This document shows positions 21,377 through 32,309 of a DNA stretch of 64,000 nucleotides, in pieces (the first letter of the stretch is position 1; each line of letters starts with the position of its first letter). This stretch comes from Paraphaeosphaeria minitans (lineage: Eukaryota > Ascomycota > Dothideomycetes > Pleosporales > Didymosphaeriaceae). Below the pieces are notes generated by a model. It had not been told where the DNA came from. It saw nothing but the letters and a program-made list of their open reading frames with translations, and made no database searches. The position numbers were made by a program, and so were the translations under genes. Location of the stretch: contig WJXW01000001.1 in NCBI GenBank assembly GCA_015832175.1, positions 3,100,001 through 3,164,000 of the forward strand, written 5' to 3'.

Positions 21377-22991
21377 CTGTGCTATTAGATGTTTTCCTGC
21401 AGTAGTACCACATATACCCGTGGCCCCAGGCGGCGAGGTGACTCTATGTGTGGTCGCCATAGCGGTCTGAAAGGTGTGAAAACGAAGAGGTGGTACAAGA
21501 CGGTTAGGCGCAGTGTTGGGTGGGAGTATGCATGCGTGGCGCTACGTGGGCGGCAAGAGGGTGGGACACGTTTACGAGACCGTGTATTTTTTTGAGGCGT
21601 TTGTGGACGAGAGGGTGCATGGTTGGATTTGGAGACACGACGCTCAGACTGACTGGTGAAGGTGACGTGAATTTGGGCTTGATGTGTTGGAGTGATTGTA
21701 TCCTTTGGTTGGAAAATCGGTAAGCTTAACTCCTTGCGTGAAGCTAACACAGTGAAGATAGGGTGGGACGCAAAGAATACTTGGCTGTACGAGACGCAGC
21801 ATAGTGTTGGAGCGAAGAGCAAAGATACAAAGGTCGCCTGCAAACCACCTTGTTATAAATTGATCTTATTCTAGTCAGTTATAGGTACTCTTTGGTCTCA
21901 GAAGATATTCAACATATGTCTGAAACAGCTAATTGATAATTACAGATCAAAGATCCTCGAGCACAGACACGCGCGACACCTACTAGCAGTCGCTATTATG
22001 GGGAAGAATTTATATTCAAACCAGTCACAAACGACGAAGTATATAGTGTTCCTAGAATAATGACTACATTTGCAGAGGACTGTTCATATGATTGAGATTA
22101 CCGTAGCGTTGAGTTAGCGGCGAAAATAATGTTTCTTAAAAAACTGTACTATTTGCTACGTCGGCCTAACCAGGACATAACCGCAGCGACTTCACTGTAA
22201 CGAGACGATAGATCTGACCACGGATGAAAACGGTCCAAACGGCAATTATTTTGACGTTTCTCAAAAAGGGGGGAATGCGCTGTATCTGCAGTGCTATGTC
22301 GTCGCACGGGGCGTGTCATTGTTTCATAGTGAAATGATACCGAGATAAAACATCGTATGGAGCTGTAAAGACCACCCTCGTGAGGTTGAAGATGATGGTC
22401 AGGACAAGGCGAGGATTTCGGTGATGCAGATCAGCCTGGCGACTGCATTGTACTCTGGACAAAACTCAAGGTAAGTGTCCAGTTGGAATACAACAATGAC
22501 TGGCTTGGCAGATTTTTTCTGGCCGACACTACTAACGGACATGATCTTGGGAGAATCACGCTTACGGCTTTCACGTGAAGCATCGATGTACCAGCTAACA
22601 TTTCTTCACGCCATACTGCTGCGAAATGGCCACATAGCCTGCAGCCAACTTCGTACTGAACATTGCAATGTACCCTGATGATCTTCATCAAGATTCGTAT
22701 GTGACCCATACTCGATATGACTTGCAGGAACGACCCGTAATCATCCTTACAAGTTACTGACCTCCACGGCTTGCATGATGCAATTTTGCGATTCGAGCAA
22801 AAAAACCTGTTCGAGACCGCACCTTCCGCAGAAGTTTTGCATTTGCTAATGGGTCTCCGAACGGCTGGGAGTGTCCAAGGATGTCCGTTCGCTTGGAATT
22901 CAAGAAAACCGGGTCTTCTAGAGCGTCTGGTCGTCGCTCAGAACGATTACCGTATAATGCCCATATCTAGTAGACTGAAAACTACCAATGC

Positions 22992-24783
22992 TTATGTTTT
23001 TAGCGAAGGGTTTGAACCTAAAATCCTCTCGAACCTCATTCCATATCCGTAGACATCTCCACACACACTAGGTGACGAATACAAAAACATCTTTTTGTCG
23101 AGCACCAGTGCCCATCCCTTCAGTACACCAAAATCTCTTACTGCCTGCACATTGTTCATATTGAGTAAACCACTGAATTTAACCTCAAGCGTTTCCAGGT
23201 ACTTAGAATCCAGGTCGTCAATTTCAAAGGTGACTGATTTGCGCGCCAACATGAACATGCGCGCCAGCACTGCGTTGAACTCGGCCGTGTCGAGGAAGTG
23301 CATGGCGCCAAACACAACTATATGGTCAAAGTTTCCGGCGCTCTGTACCAGTCAATCTATCAGACTGCTTTCAAAACACTACGTCTTCGACACCAACCTA
23401 CCATGATCAGCTCCTGCATCATCCCAACTCGCAATGGCTTCTTATAAAATGCCTGGATATCAGGCTGCTCCAGCATCGCCTCCGATACATCGATGCCACT
23501 GACATCAGGATTGCAACCAGTCTTCTCGAAGAGCAAGCGGCCAAAGCCCCCGTGCCACAAGCTACGTCCAAGATGCTGCCGCTCATGTCGAAGCGGTCGA
23601 TCACCTCGTTCATCAGTGCGCGAAGCCCCGACGCGATCTTCGCAGTTACCGCGTCGTACGTGAGCGCAAAGTCATTATACACCTTGGCCACAACCAGAAC
23701 TCGCGCATTGTGCCAGCCCAGCTGCATCTGCTTCGTCGCCAGCATCATGTCGAAACAAGCAGGCTGGGCGCCCGGGAACTTCTCGCTGATAACGAGGTCA
23801 TCGCCGAGGGTGTTGCCGTGCGTGTAGAAGACGACGGGGATGCAGTTAACCTCGATAGCGTACACATGACCTGTTGCTTCCTCGAGACGCAGGTCGACAC
23901 GAGCCCAGGAACCGCTGCCAGTCACGCCGATAGCTTTGAAGGCGTCCACGGCGCACTGTTGAAGCGCTGCTGTGTGCTCGTTCTCGACAAAGGCGTACTT
24001 GATGATGCCTTTGTCGACAGCCTCGAACTTGTTCTCCCATGTCAAGAACTCCTTCTCTGCAGGCGTGTCCTCTGGGAAGATGTATTGCAGCGGCGTGAGG
24101 GCAACTACCTCAAAGCCCATTTCGAGCACAATGACAGAGCACTCCTTACCAATGATGTAGTCCTGCACGAGAATCCCAAACACGTCGGAACCCTTTTCCA
24201 TGATGTAGATACGCTCTTGAACCTCATTATCGCTATGGCATATCGAGCGACAGTCCAGGTTCAGGGACCCATAGCCGTTAGAGTACTTGACAATCTTTGG
24301 GTATCGTCCAGGTGTATTTTTGGGAAAGCGTAACCCAGTTTCCCCTGCCGTCTTGCCTAGGTCCAGTTTGGTCATGGATAGGAAGCTGGAGGGGTTTGTT
24401 AGAATGGGCACGCCTTTAGTCTCAAGGTAGCGAGTCGCTTCGACGCCAGCGACATCGTCGGTTTCGATTCCCCACTGCAACGCATGATCAGTGGGAGTAC
24501 TGTATCTGAGGCCAATTCCCCAACTCACCATGTAATTCATGAACATGTCAAAGTCTTCCTTGCATATTGCGTCAATTTCTTCCTTTGCGTTGGCCTTGGT
24601 GACCCATCTCGTCGTGAACTCGTGTCGAGACTTGGGTATGTAACGACTAGGATCAGGAAACTCATCGTACTTGAAGAAGGTCAGTGACATCCCCGTATTC
24701 TAAGAAGGGCTGTCACGAGAGATTACCTTTTCGAAAGGTGAATCTACGCCTTCGTAAGACGAGTTGATGAGGCAGATCTTCAT
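22992..24783 (-). pseudogene. ATP-grasp / SAM methyltransferase fusion, one-base frame break
   Basis: Exons 24783-24727, 24669-23402 and 23342-22992 (introns of 57 and 59 nt) give a two-domain protein of about 558 residues if one base is restored. The N-terminal 330 residues are an ATP-grasp ligase resembling D-Ala-D-Ala ligase: KICLINSSYEG at the start, substrate lid and metal residues in WARVDLRLEEATGHVYAIEVNCIP, and the TGSGSWARVD motif. The C-terminal domain is a class I methyltransferase with motif I (ILDVACGTG), SGIDVSEAML, and HIVVFGAMHFLD. Inside motif I the frame shifts: a run of five C on the plus strand (23547-23551) needs a sixth base to keep the protein in register. Either the gene is newly broken or this is an assembly homopolymer error. 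The substrate is unknown; such ligases couple amino acids or make peptide-like metabolites, and the methyltransferase would modify the product. Confidence 0.75.
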
Positions 24784-27700
24784 TTTGGATGATGTTTGCA
24801 ATCAGAGGGTGGAATTATCGTACACCGGAAGGTTGGAGTATTGAACACGGTGACCATGGAGATTTTATAGCCGAGCTCATCGTAAGACCGACATTACATA
24901 GCGCTCTCTTACATGTAACGCACAGAGCATTTTATTTGTCGTGCATATGCTGGTATTCCTAGAAAAGAATCCTTGCTCCATGAAATCCACGTTGTGCAGC
25001 GTTACTGCGGCACGCGCCGGGTCTCACAAGGTTACTGAACCATCAATTCTCATTTAATATGAGGTCAAGCGCAGTCTGCAGAGTTTTGGCTTTGTAAACA
25101 CTTTCTAATGTGATGTCGAGGATTCAGAGACGACTCAGGAAGTGAGGAATGCGTTCTACAGTTCGACGCCACATGTTGCAATGTTACAGAGCACTAGAAA
25201 AGGTACCTCAAAGAGGTATACGATGGTAGCGCAGACTCGTCTCGATACCTAGGCAATGTTGCAAAAGTGAGCCATAGTGCCCATTGATCGCGGATCTTTG
25301 GCGGAGCTTGTTTCTTTCCTTTCCCAAAAGGCTCATACATGTAGACACTGCAAGGTCCCAGGGATTCTTTTTCTTCTCAGAGCTAGCTCCAAAGTCAAGG
25401 TCATGATGAGATCATCTTCCAAGCGTTTCGGTATCTCAGCAAAGGACAACAGTCCATGTGGACTGGACTCGATATGGCTGAATTCTCTGGAGCTCTTCTT
25501 GTATTCTTTTTTCGTGGGGTGAGTGACATATGTCTCCATGTAGATTCACGTACCAGGAAAGCTCAAAAGGCAGTGCAGGTGCAGTATCATGCCTGTGCAT
25601 AGTGTAAGTTTAAATATTGGGCGTAGGTGCTCTTTCAGTTCAAGGTGCTGTCATCTGCCTAGTTTGGGGCCCTTCATTATCCCACAAGATCTAACTCCCT
25701 CCCCACCCCCATCTTAGTACATGATGTGGGAACAGGTTCAAGGTATATAGATTATTTATCGCGTACGTGTGATAGAGTTCTCTTTTTCACCTGCGCCTGT
25801 ACGCAACAAATGCCGTATCACCAGGCTTTGGCTTTGGCGACTCGTTCGCTCAGGAACATATCACCAGGACAACACTATACGCATTCGCACCCCATGTATC
25901 GAGTATCGGCCCAGTTCAAAGTAATCTAGATGTACACCCTTGTAAGAAGAGATGTGACGTACAAGTCTTGTAGCCAAGCCGCCGCTTCCACTCATCGATA
26001 TTCGTGCACCCTATTATCTCCCCACGGTGGTAGTGTTACTCAGTTTTACACACACACCCCTAATACATGCCTCCAAATTTTCAATTTTGCCAATAGAAAA
26101 TTAATTAACGTAACTCTCGGTCCATCAAGAATGATTTCTAAACCACGGATACTTTTCCACCTCCCTCTCCACATAAAACATTTTTGGCACAGACCAAAAG
26201 CCATGATTTCATCCATGTCGTGCTGTTACATCGGCCGTCAGAAGAATGGGCTGACTGTGAAGCTTCTTTCATACCAAGTAGCGTCCATATCTACAGTTGC
26301 ATTCTAGGATCATTCGAACACAACATCAGATCAAAAAAGACTTGAAGCGAGAGAGAGATCAGGTTAGTTGGATGTATAGAGCAAGCACCGTACACAAGGC
26401 TCGAGCGGTATTCTTCGAAGACTACGGCCCCATGCTTCAAAAATTCGCAATTGTTGGCCCGCAAGACCCACTTGAATTGTGAGGAATTCTCAATTCCTAC
26501 AACGTAGACATGCGATTGGACCTAAAGGCCTTTTGTTCCACGCATATTTCGATTACCCGCTAGATTCTATCCCAAAGCAACCTTCATGTATCTTGAGTTG
26601 AAAACTCACAAGTCCCGAATACGGATGACCAGAGGTAACGGCAGTAACTATGGTAATCAGTAAACTTTGGGCGCCGACGATGACTGGAAATATGCAGTTG
26701 TCCTTCCTCATCTTCGATACATCGCATTTTCGCGTTCCATGCTAGGATTGGAAGCCTTCTTGTTTCGAAAGCATACTGCAATTTGTCACTTTTCGGTTCC
26801 CTAGCTCCAAAGCACATAGTTGAGTGAGGTAACTCATGTGCTCCCTCACTCCATGGTTTGCTTCGCCGTCACTTTTAGTTCTCAATATTCAACAGTCGAA
26901 CGTTGATCTTCGAGCCAGTAGACGCCTTTTTGAAGCGTTATTTCGCCCCTCACAAACAAGTGCGAATGATGCAGGAACACTTGAGCACCCCGGTATTGTT
27001 AATAAGAGGGTAGAATCGCATCACTTCCCTTCGTGAAGCCTTTTGATTAGCTGCGGTTCTACCTTCCATCCATGCAACTTCGCTCATCTTTTAATCCCAC
27101 AAGGGAACGAAACATGGTCCTTCGTGCCATGGTGCGCATAGGCCGTGAGACATGTGATGCAGGGAAACGTGATACGAATACCATGCTTCTGGGTCGACTC
27201 GACGCGGAACTTGGTCAACGTGTCACTCAAGAGGCGTTGTGACGATTGGTGAGAGTTGGTGTTGATTGAAGACGATTCCTGCCGATTACTGCCGGATAGT
27301 GCTCAGGTATGCCAATGATGTCTTAAGAGAAGATGTCGATGTGTGCCAATGTGGGAAAACATAAATATGCTGAATCAGGCCTTTTAGAAACCGTGCGGTT
27401 GAGTAAGCGGCAGAAATACCAAATCCCATCATGGGCGTGTGCATCGCCACCCACGACCGTACCGTCTGGGTCAAGATTGTTGCGCTCCCGCACACAGTCG
27501 GTTCTGAATCGGTTTCAGTCCCATGGACAAGCCCCATTGGATATGGAGAACGCAAAACGTTCCACAGTGCATTCGCTTATTTCGGTCGAGCCGCCCTATT
27601 TTTGCACTAGCCTTGTTTTTATTGTCGTAAAAAACATGCTTTGCCGCGTTACTGCCTTTTTTATTGGTGATGTGAAGAGTCGTATTCATTCAGAAAATCC

Positions 27701-29654
27701 TTTTGTACACTTCCAAATCGTGGCTGGATCGTCCTAGCATGCGGATAAAAGCTCTTAAGTTTTCGTTAGGAACCACCCGTATGGCCCATTGCGTCGGCAT
27801 TTCTTAATCAAGAAGTGCTTATCCAATCCGCCCATCACGTCGGTGAGTAAGATGTTTTGATGACACAAATCCGTGGGCTTGCTTTCTCGTCGAACTTTCC
27901 CAGTCCCAGTGCTAGTGTCTAAGGATGTAGGGTCATACAAGGGACTCATCAATGGCTCAACAAACGCTTTTGGTCCCACGAGCACATCAGCACTGCGAGT
28001 ATCCCTTTTAGGTTATCACAAGAGAAGAGAGGTATATTGCTCCTGGCACGCTGAAAGAGTAGCTTTTATGCGCGGCTCAGCTTTTTTGGTAGGAAATCAC
28101 ACCAGGAGCAAAAGCCCAGCCATAGGCGTTGTAACTCCGATTTTGCAGACGAACAGTCCTACAGATCCAAGATAGCAGTGTGGCAAAGCTCACAGTGATG
28201 AATAGTTTTCCCATGTGAGTATTTTTCTTTCCTTTCTCTTCTCCATCCATGACGCCATTATGTGAGAATCTGGACACCACAGCACGGCCATGATGTACCA
28301 TGATTCATCTTTTTAGTCCCACTGAGAAACCCTTACAATGAAGAGCAAAGAAAAATTTGGTCCCACAGGCACACCAATTTGCCTTGAGCTATCCTTTTCT
28401 AGTCCCTCACACATTAGGTCTCTCATCGTGTAGTTTCAGTCCCCTTGTAGGCAAACAAGTGTGTACCTCTTCTCAACCCGCAGGAAGCCCTTTTATACAC
28501 CTGCCAAGCACTTGCACATGCCCAGACATAACTAAGCGTTCCGTGTATCTTTCACACGATGGGATGTACGTATTGTCGTTGGGCTTCAACATTCTAGTTG
28601 GATAGAACTGAAGCTTTCAAGAAGCTCACGGCAATGAGCAGAACCTAGCAGAGTTTTTTGTCACCGCCCTGGCCCAAGCTCGCCCCTCCCTGCCCATCAA
28701 GGCTTTGGTTTGTATTTTTTAAATCCCATAGCCAAACAATGCGCTCATCTAATCATTTTCATCCCTTGGGAAGCCCATGGGTTGAGTTTATGTTCATTTC
28801 AGTCTGACAGCCACATGCATTCTTGCTATGTCACCTTTGGTTCACCCAGGCAGTAAGTGTGAGAACCTTCGCAAGCCGCCGAATGACCATCTATGCACCA
28901 CATGTTTGCGCTTGACAAAGTCTCAGGACGAGCAGGCAAAGGTAGGACATCTCGTAGTGGTGTGTGTCGTTTGAGAAAGAATGATGTGCAGTACGGACAG
29001 ACCCACAACCATTGAGTGCTGTTCAAGTCATTTTCAAAACTGCCTTCATTCCTCCGTCGATCCAAGCCACACATGGTGACATCTGCTGCAAGCTTTGAGT
29101 CACCCAAGCCCATTAATGCCGCCAAATTCTCATGATTTTCTCCAAGCACGTGGCGTCTTGTGATTGATCCGCACCCCATGAACCTTGAATGGTCCCCGTT
29201 TTAGTCCCACATAGAGGAGAAGAAGCGTGCAGCCATCTTCTCGACACGAAAGCGTCTTTTATGCACAAAATCATCTGACCGCATCTGAGACCTCGTGGCT
29301 TGATCGAGCTCAGCAGACAAGTTGATGGGGACCAATACTCAGCTCGGGACATGGTAGGCAACAACAACCCATTCATCATCACTATTGCTTTTTCAGTCTC
29401 CTTCTGTAGACGAGCAGTGTGCAGTCTTTCCCTTCAGAAGTTAGTCCTTTTATGCACTGCGTCCGATCAAAGACATGTGATGGAGGGTGGCGCCTGGATG
29501 TTCCTCATCGAGCCGCCTTCACCATGTTCTAAGATCACATGAATATACCGCGATATGAGGTATCTATATGTAGTTGTTCGTTATACTACACACATTCGAT
29601 ACTCTATTTCCACGAATCGTATATACACATGCATGTAGTACATCCCACCCAGCA
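24784..29654. other. 4.9-kb gene-free region containing a repeat field
   Basis: No gene model could be made on either strand. From about 27080 to 29500 it carries a field of degenerate repeats, described separately. The part before that (24784-27050) shows only short chance frames. Confidence 0.5.
27080..29500. repeat. degenerate T-tract repeat field A
   Basis: Words of the form TTTT-(0-3 bases)-AGTCCCAC recur at about 27082, 27520, 27965, 28314, 28362, 28435, 29199 and 29385. Several are followed about 50-60 bases later by CTTTTATGCAC or a close variant (28062, 28488, 29249, 29448). Between them, GAnGAGnAG and GTGCAG words are loosely shared. The copies are very diverged and irregularly spaced, so the array is old or maintained only in part. 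There is no coding content or recognised transposon. Confidence 0.5.
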
Positions 29655-31366
29655 CTACCTTCCCTCCAACCTCAACCGATCCAATGTCCTCCCCTCATCT
29701 CTCCTTGCGACCAAAAACCACATGCAGCTGATCCAGCACAGCACGACACCAGTCCAGGAATGACTCGGCATCTTGAACAAGCTCAGCATGACGAGCTGAA
29801 ACGCGCTCCTCGGGACGGCAACAAACGTTGCAGTAAGCGGACTCGTAGCCTTGATCAGTAGCAGCGTGGAAACAAATACGGCGAAGCTACCCAGGGCACC
29901 GCACCAGATCATCAGCCAGAAGAAGGGCACATCGAGGAAGGGTATGTTGCGAATGATGTGGGGAATGCCGCCGGAGAAGATGACGATGGGGGTGAGCAGC
30001 GTGATGGAGAGGAGCGAGGTGTAGTGCAGGACGCGGTAGTAGGCGCGTGTTTCTTCTCGGTTGGAGGACGAGTCGTCGGCGGAGGAGGGGTAGCCGGTGA
30101 GGACGTCGCCCTGAGGGACGAGGGTGGAGACGAGGGTGCGGTAGGTGCGGAGGAGCATGACGGGGTAGAGGGCGACGAAGAAAGAGGAGAAGACGCCGGC
30201 GACGATGGAGTCGGGTGTTACGCGCTGGTGGGAGCGGTAGGAGGCGAAGGAGAGGAAGAGGGTCGCGATGAGGGCGGAGGAGAGGGTGGAGCCGCTGTGG
30301 TTCTCTTTTTGGATGACGGCGGAGAAAATGAGGGCCAAAGGAACGACGGGTATACGGGCGAGCTGATAAACGGGTAGAGGAGCGTAGCTGTGTCATGTCA
30401 GAAGGAGTCTGACGTGCAGGTGGAAACCGTACGCAAAAGAAACGTTGCTCAGCAACACTTTAAAGCAGAAGACAACAGCAAGCGGAAGCACTTGCTTCGC
30501 TACCTGCCAGTCAAATTCAAAGAGACCGCCACCAGCGATTCCTCCAGAGCCGCTGGTCAACCACTTGGCGATGCTCAAGAGAGTGCCATGTGGCTTGGGT
30601 AGATTTCTGAACGAGGCCCCGGCGGGTGCCAGTGGAAAAGCAGGCGCAATTGCGGCTCCAAAACCCAGCCTCCGGAGAGGACTCCCGAGTCCGCGCGTGA
30701 GGCTGGAGAAGCCTATGAGAAGAATATGCGTGAGGAGCAGCTGGACGTATGTCCCAGTGAGCGGGAACGGGAATCTGGCCTGGTCAGCATGCGCCTCAAC
30801 CAGCTGGGAGACACGACCTACTTGTAGACGCCCGTCAGCATGATGAAGCGGTTCATGAGCAGCAGGCCGAAACCGCATCCACCGACCCAGAAGACCAGCA
30901 ATGCCACATAGACCTGCCAGCCCATCCAGGTGCCATAGAAGAAACCGCCGAGCCCTCCTTCGCTCCACAGCCCTCTGCGTATGCCTCCACCTCCTACGTT
31001 GGGATTGACCAGCGGGCGAATGCTGTCGGCAGGCTCGAAGTCGTCGTCCTCGTCCTCGCTCTGGACTGCACTACGACTACGCGGGTAGGGCGAATTGGAG
31101 CGGCTACCGATGTCGATAAGGGGCACCGCAGGCTGCAGCTCAGAGAGCGACTTCTTGCTCGAGTGGCTGAGGCGCAAGCCGTCCATTCGTGCGTATTGTT
31201 CTATGTCTGAGTGGTCGGTGTCATCGAGCGAGCTTGCGCTGTTCTTACGGCGGGCGGCGTAAGTGTCTGGCCTGGAGGGTTTGTCGCGGGCGACGTTGTT
31301 CAAGTAGGAGAAGGCGGGGCGGAAGATGTTGTTCGCTGTTCGGGAGAAGGGGCGCGAAGAATTCAT
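29655..31366 (-). CDS. DMT-superfamily nucleotide-sugar/triose-phosphate-type transporter
   Basis: Exons 31366-30822, 30774-30433 and 30387-29655, with 47- and 45-nt introns, give 539 residues in frame. The start at 31366 (MNSSRPFSRT) is preferred; the frame is open further upstream to 31513. Residues 1-150 are polar, serine-rich and probably cytosolic, with an acidic DEDDDFEPADS patch. Then come about ten membrane segments, beginning VYVALLVFWVGGCGFGLLLM and including KFPFPLTGTYVQLLL, VLPLAVVFCFKVLLSNVSFAY, VYQLARIPVVPLALIF and a final TGVVLCWISCMWFLVARR. The paired-repeat layout and the FPLT/VYQ motifs fit the GDP-mannose/UDP-sugar/triose-phosphate group. It would exchange an activated sugar or phosphate compound across Golgi or ER membranes. 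The substrate cannot be told from sequence alone. Confidence 0.8.
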
Positions 31367-32309
31367 GGCGTCCGCATGGCAGCGGAGAGAGAGAGAGGCA
31401 TAGTCACTTGGACGCTGAATCCAGTGTCGTTTGTCGCTCCCGAAGGAGTACCTAGTCCAGGGTTGTGCGCCAGGAAGGAGGCTTGGCGCCAGGGGTCGGG
31501 CGATCTTCATCACGTGACCCGCGTGCCATGTGCAAATTCCTCGTTAATGTCCAAATCTGATGCATCTCTCAAATCCCTAGTCACTGTCCACGTCTGATGC
31601 AACTGTCAAATTCCTTGTATAACATTGACATCTGATCCAACATCCAAGTCTAATTTATCTCACAAAATCCCGCTGTAATACCCAACCCTCTCTCAAACCC
31701 CCTGTGCCATGTCCTGCGTCGTTTGGTAGATATGACACCTGCTGGAGCCAGAACGACTACAAACTCCCTCGGTAAAGAGAGTACAAAACAATTTTCCGAA
31801 CTCCCAGACAAGCAGACCACAGATTTGACAAGGATGCTCGCTCACAGCCGGGTCTACTGTGTAAGCGCGCGGCAGTCTGAGCTTCTGGCCCCACTCCCTC
31901 TCACCATCAGCGTCAGGAACCACGGACGAAAGCCGAACATTATTATTCTGCTGCTCCGTGCTGTAGGCGCATTAGACTAGTATTTGCTGCTCAGCAAGTG
32001 TCCGAGGCCGTTACGCTAATAAGCTGTAGATGATACTTAATGCACCTTGCCAGTCTGGAGCGATGAAACGAAATGCGTGTGGACCCTGGATGACATAACT
32101 CGATATCTCGTTTCTGCCGCCTCACCTCCGCCTGCTCCGCGCTCTACTTTGCTGTGAAGGAGCCAATCTCCACGACTTCTCTCTCCCCCACAAGCACAGT
32201 GGCTACTCCAGGCACGAGGCACGCTGCCTAGACTTGTCCACGCCACATGCGCCAGGAGCTGCCGCCAGCCCATCGCTGCAGCTAGGCGTTGCGCCGCGCA
32301 GCTTGTGCC
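31367..32309. other. divergent promoter region
   Basis: This lies between the 5' ends of the transporter (minus) and the histidine-phosphatase gene (plus). At 31530-31670 a loosely repeated sentence occurs (CTAATTTATCTCACAAAATC, GTCCAAATCTGATGCATC, GTCCACGTCTGATGCAACTG), three or four diverged 40-60-base copies. No gene is supported. Confidence 0.4.

Larger units (their letters stand above)
20806..22991. other. gene-poor, partly AT-rich region with tRNA-like remnants
   Basis: Apart from two tRNA-like remnants (separate entries) and a patch of repeated AAGCCTT words at about 21119-21156, nothing definite is visible. A minus-strand 152-residue frame at 21385-21843 is very rich in Arg, Ser and Pro and is probably chance. 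The segment 21880-22250 is AT-rich and lacks open frames, as expected for mutated repeat DNA. Confidence 0.4.

Noticed and set aside
21385..21843. 152-residue minus-strand frame
   Set aside because: Arg/Ser/Pro/Thr-rich composition without domain, in a gene-poor area with tRNA-like debris.
29958..30377. Gly/Glu/Val-rich plus-strand frame opposite the DMT transporter
   Set aside because: Antisense shadow of the membrane-protein exon.
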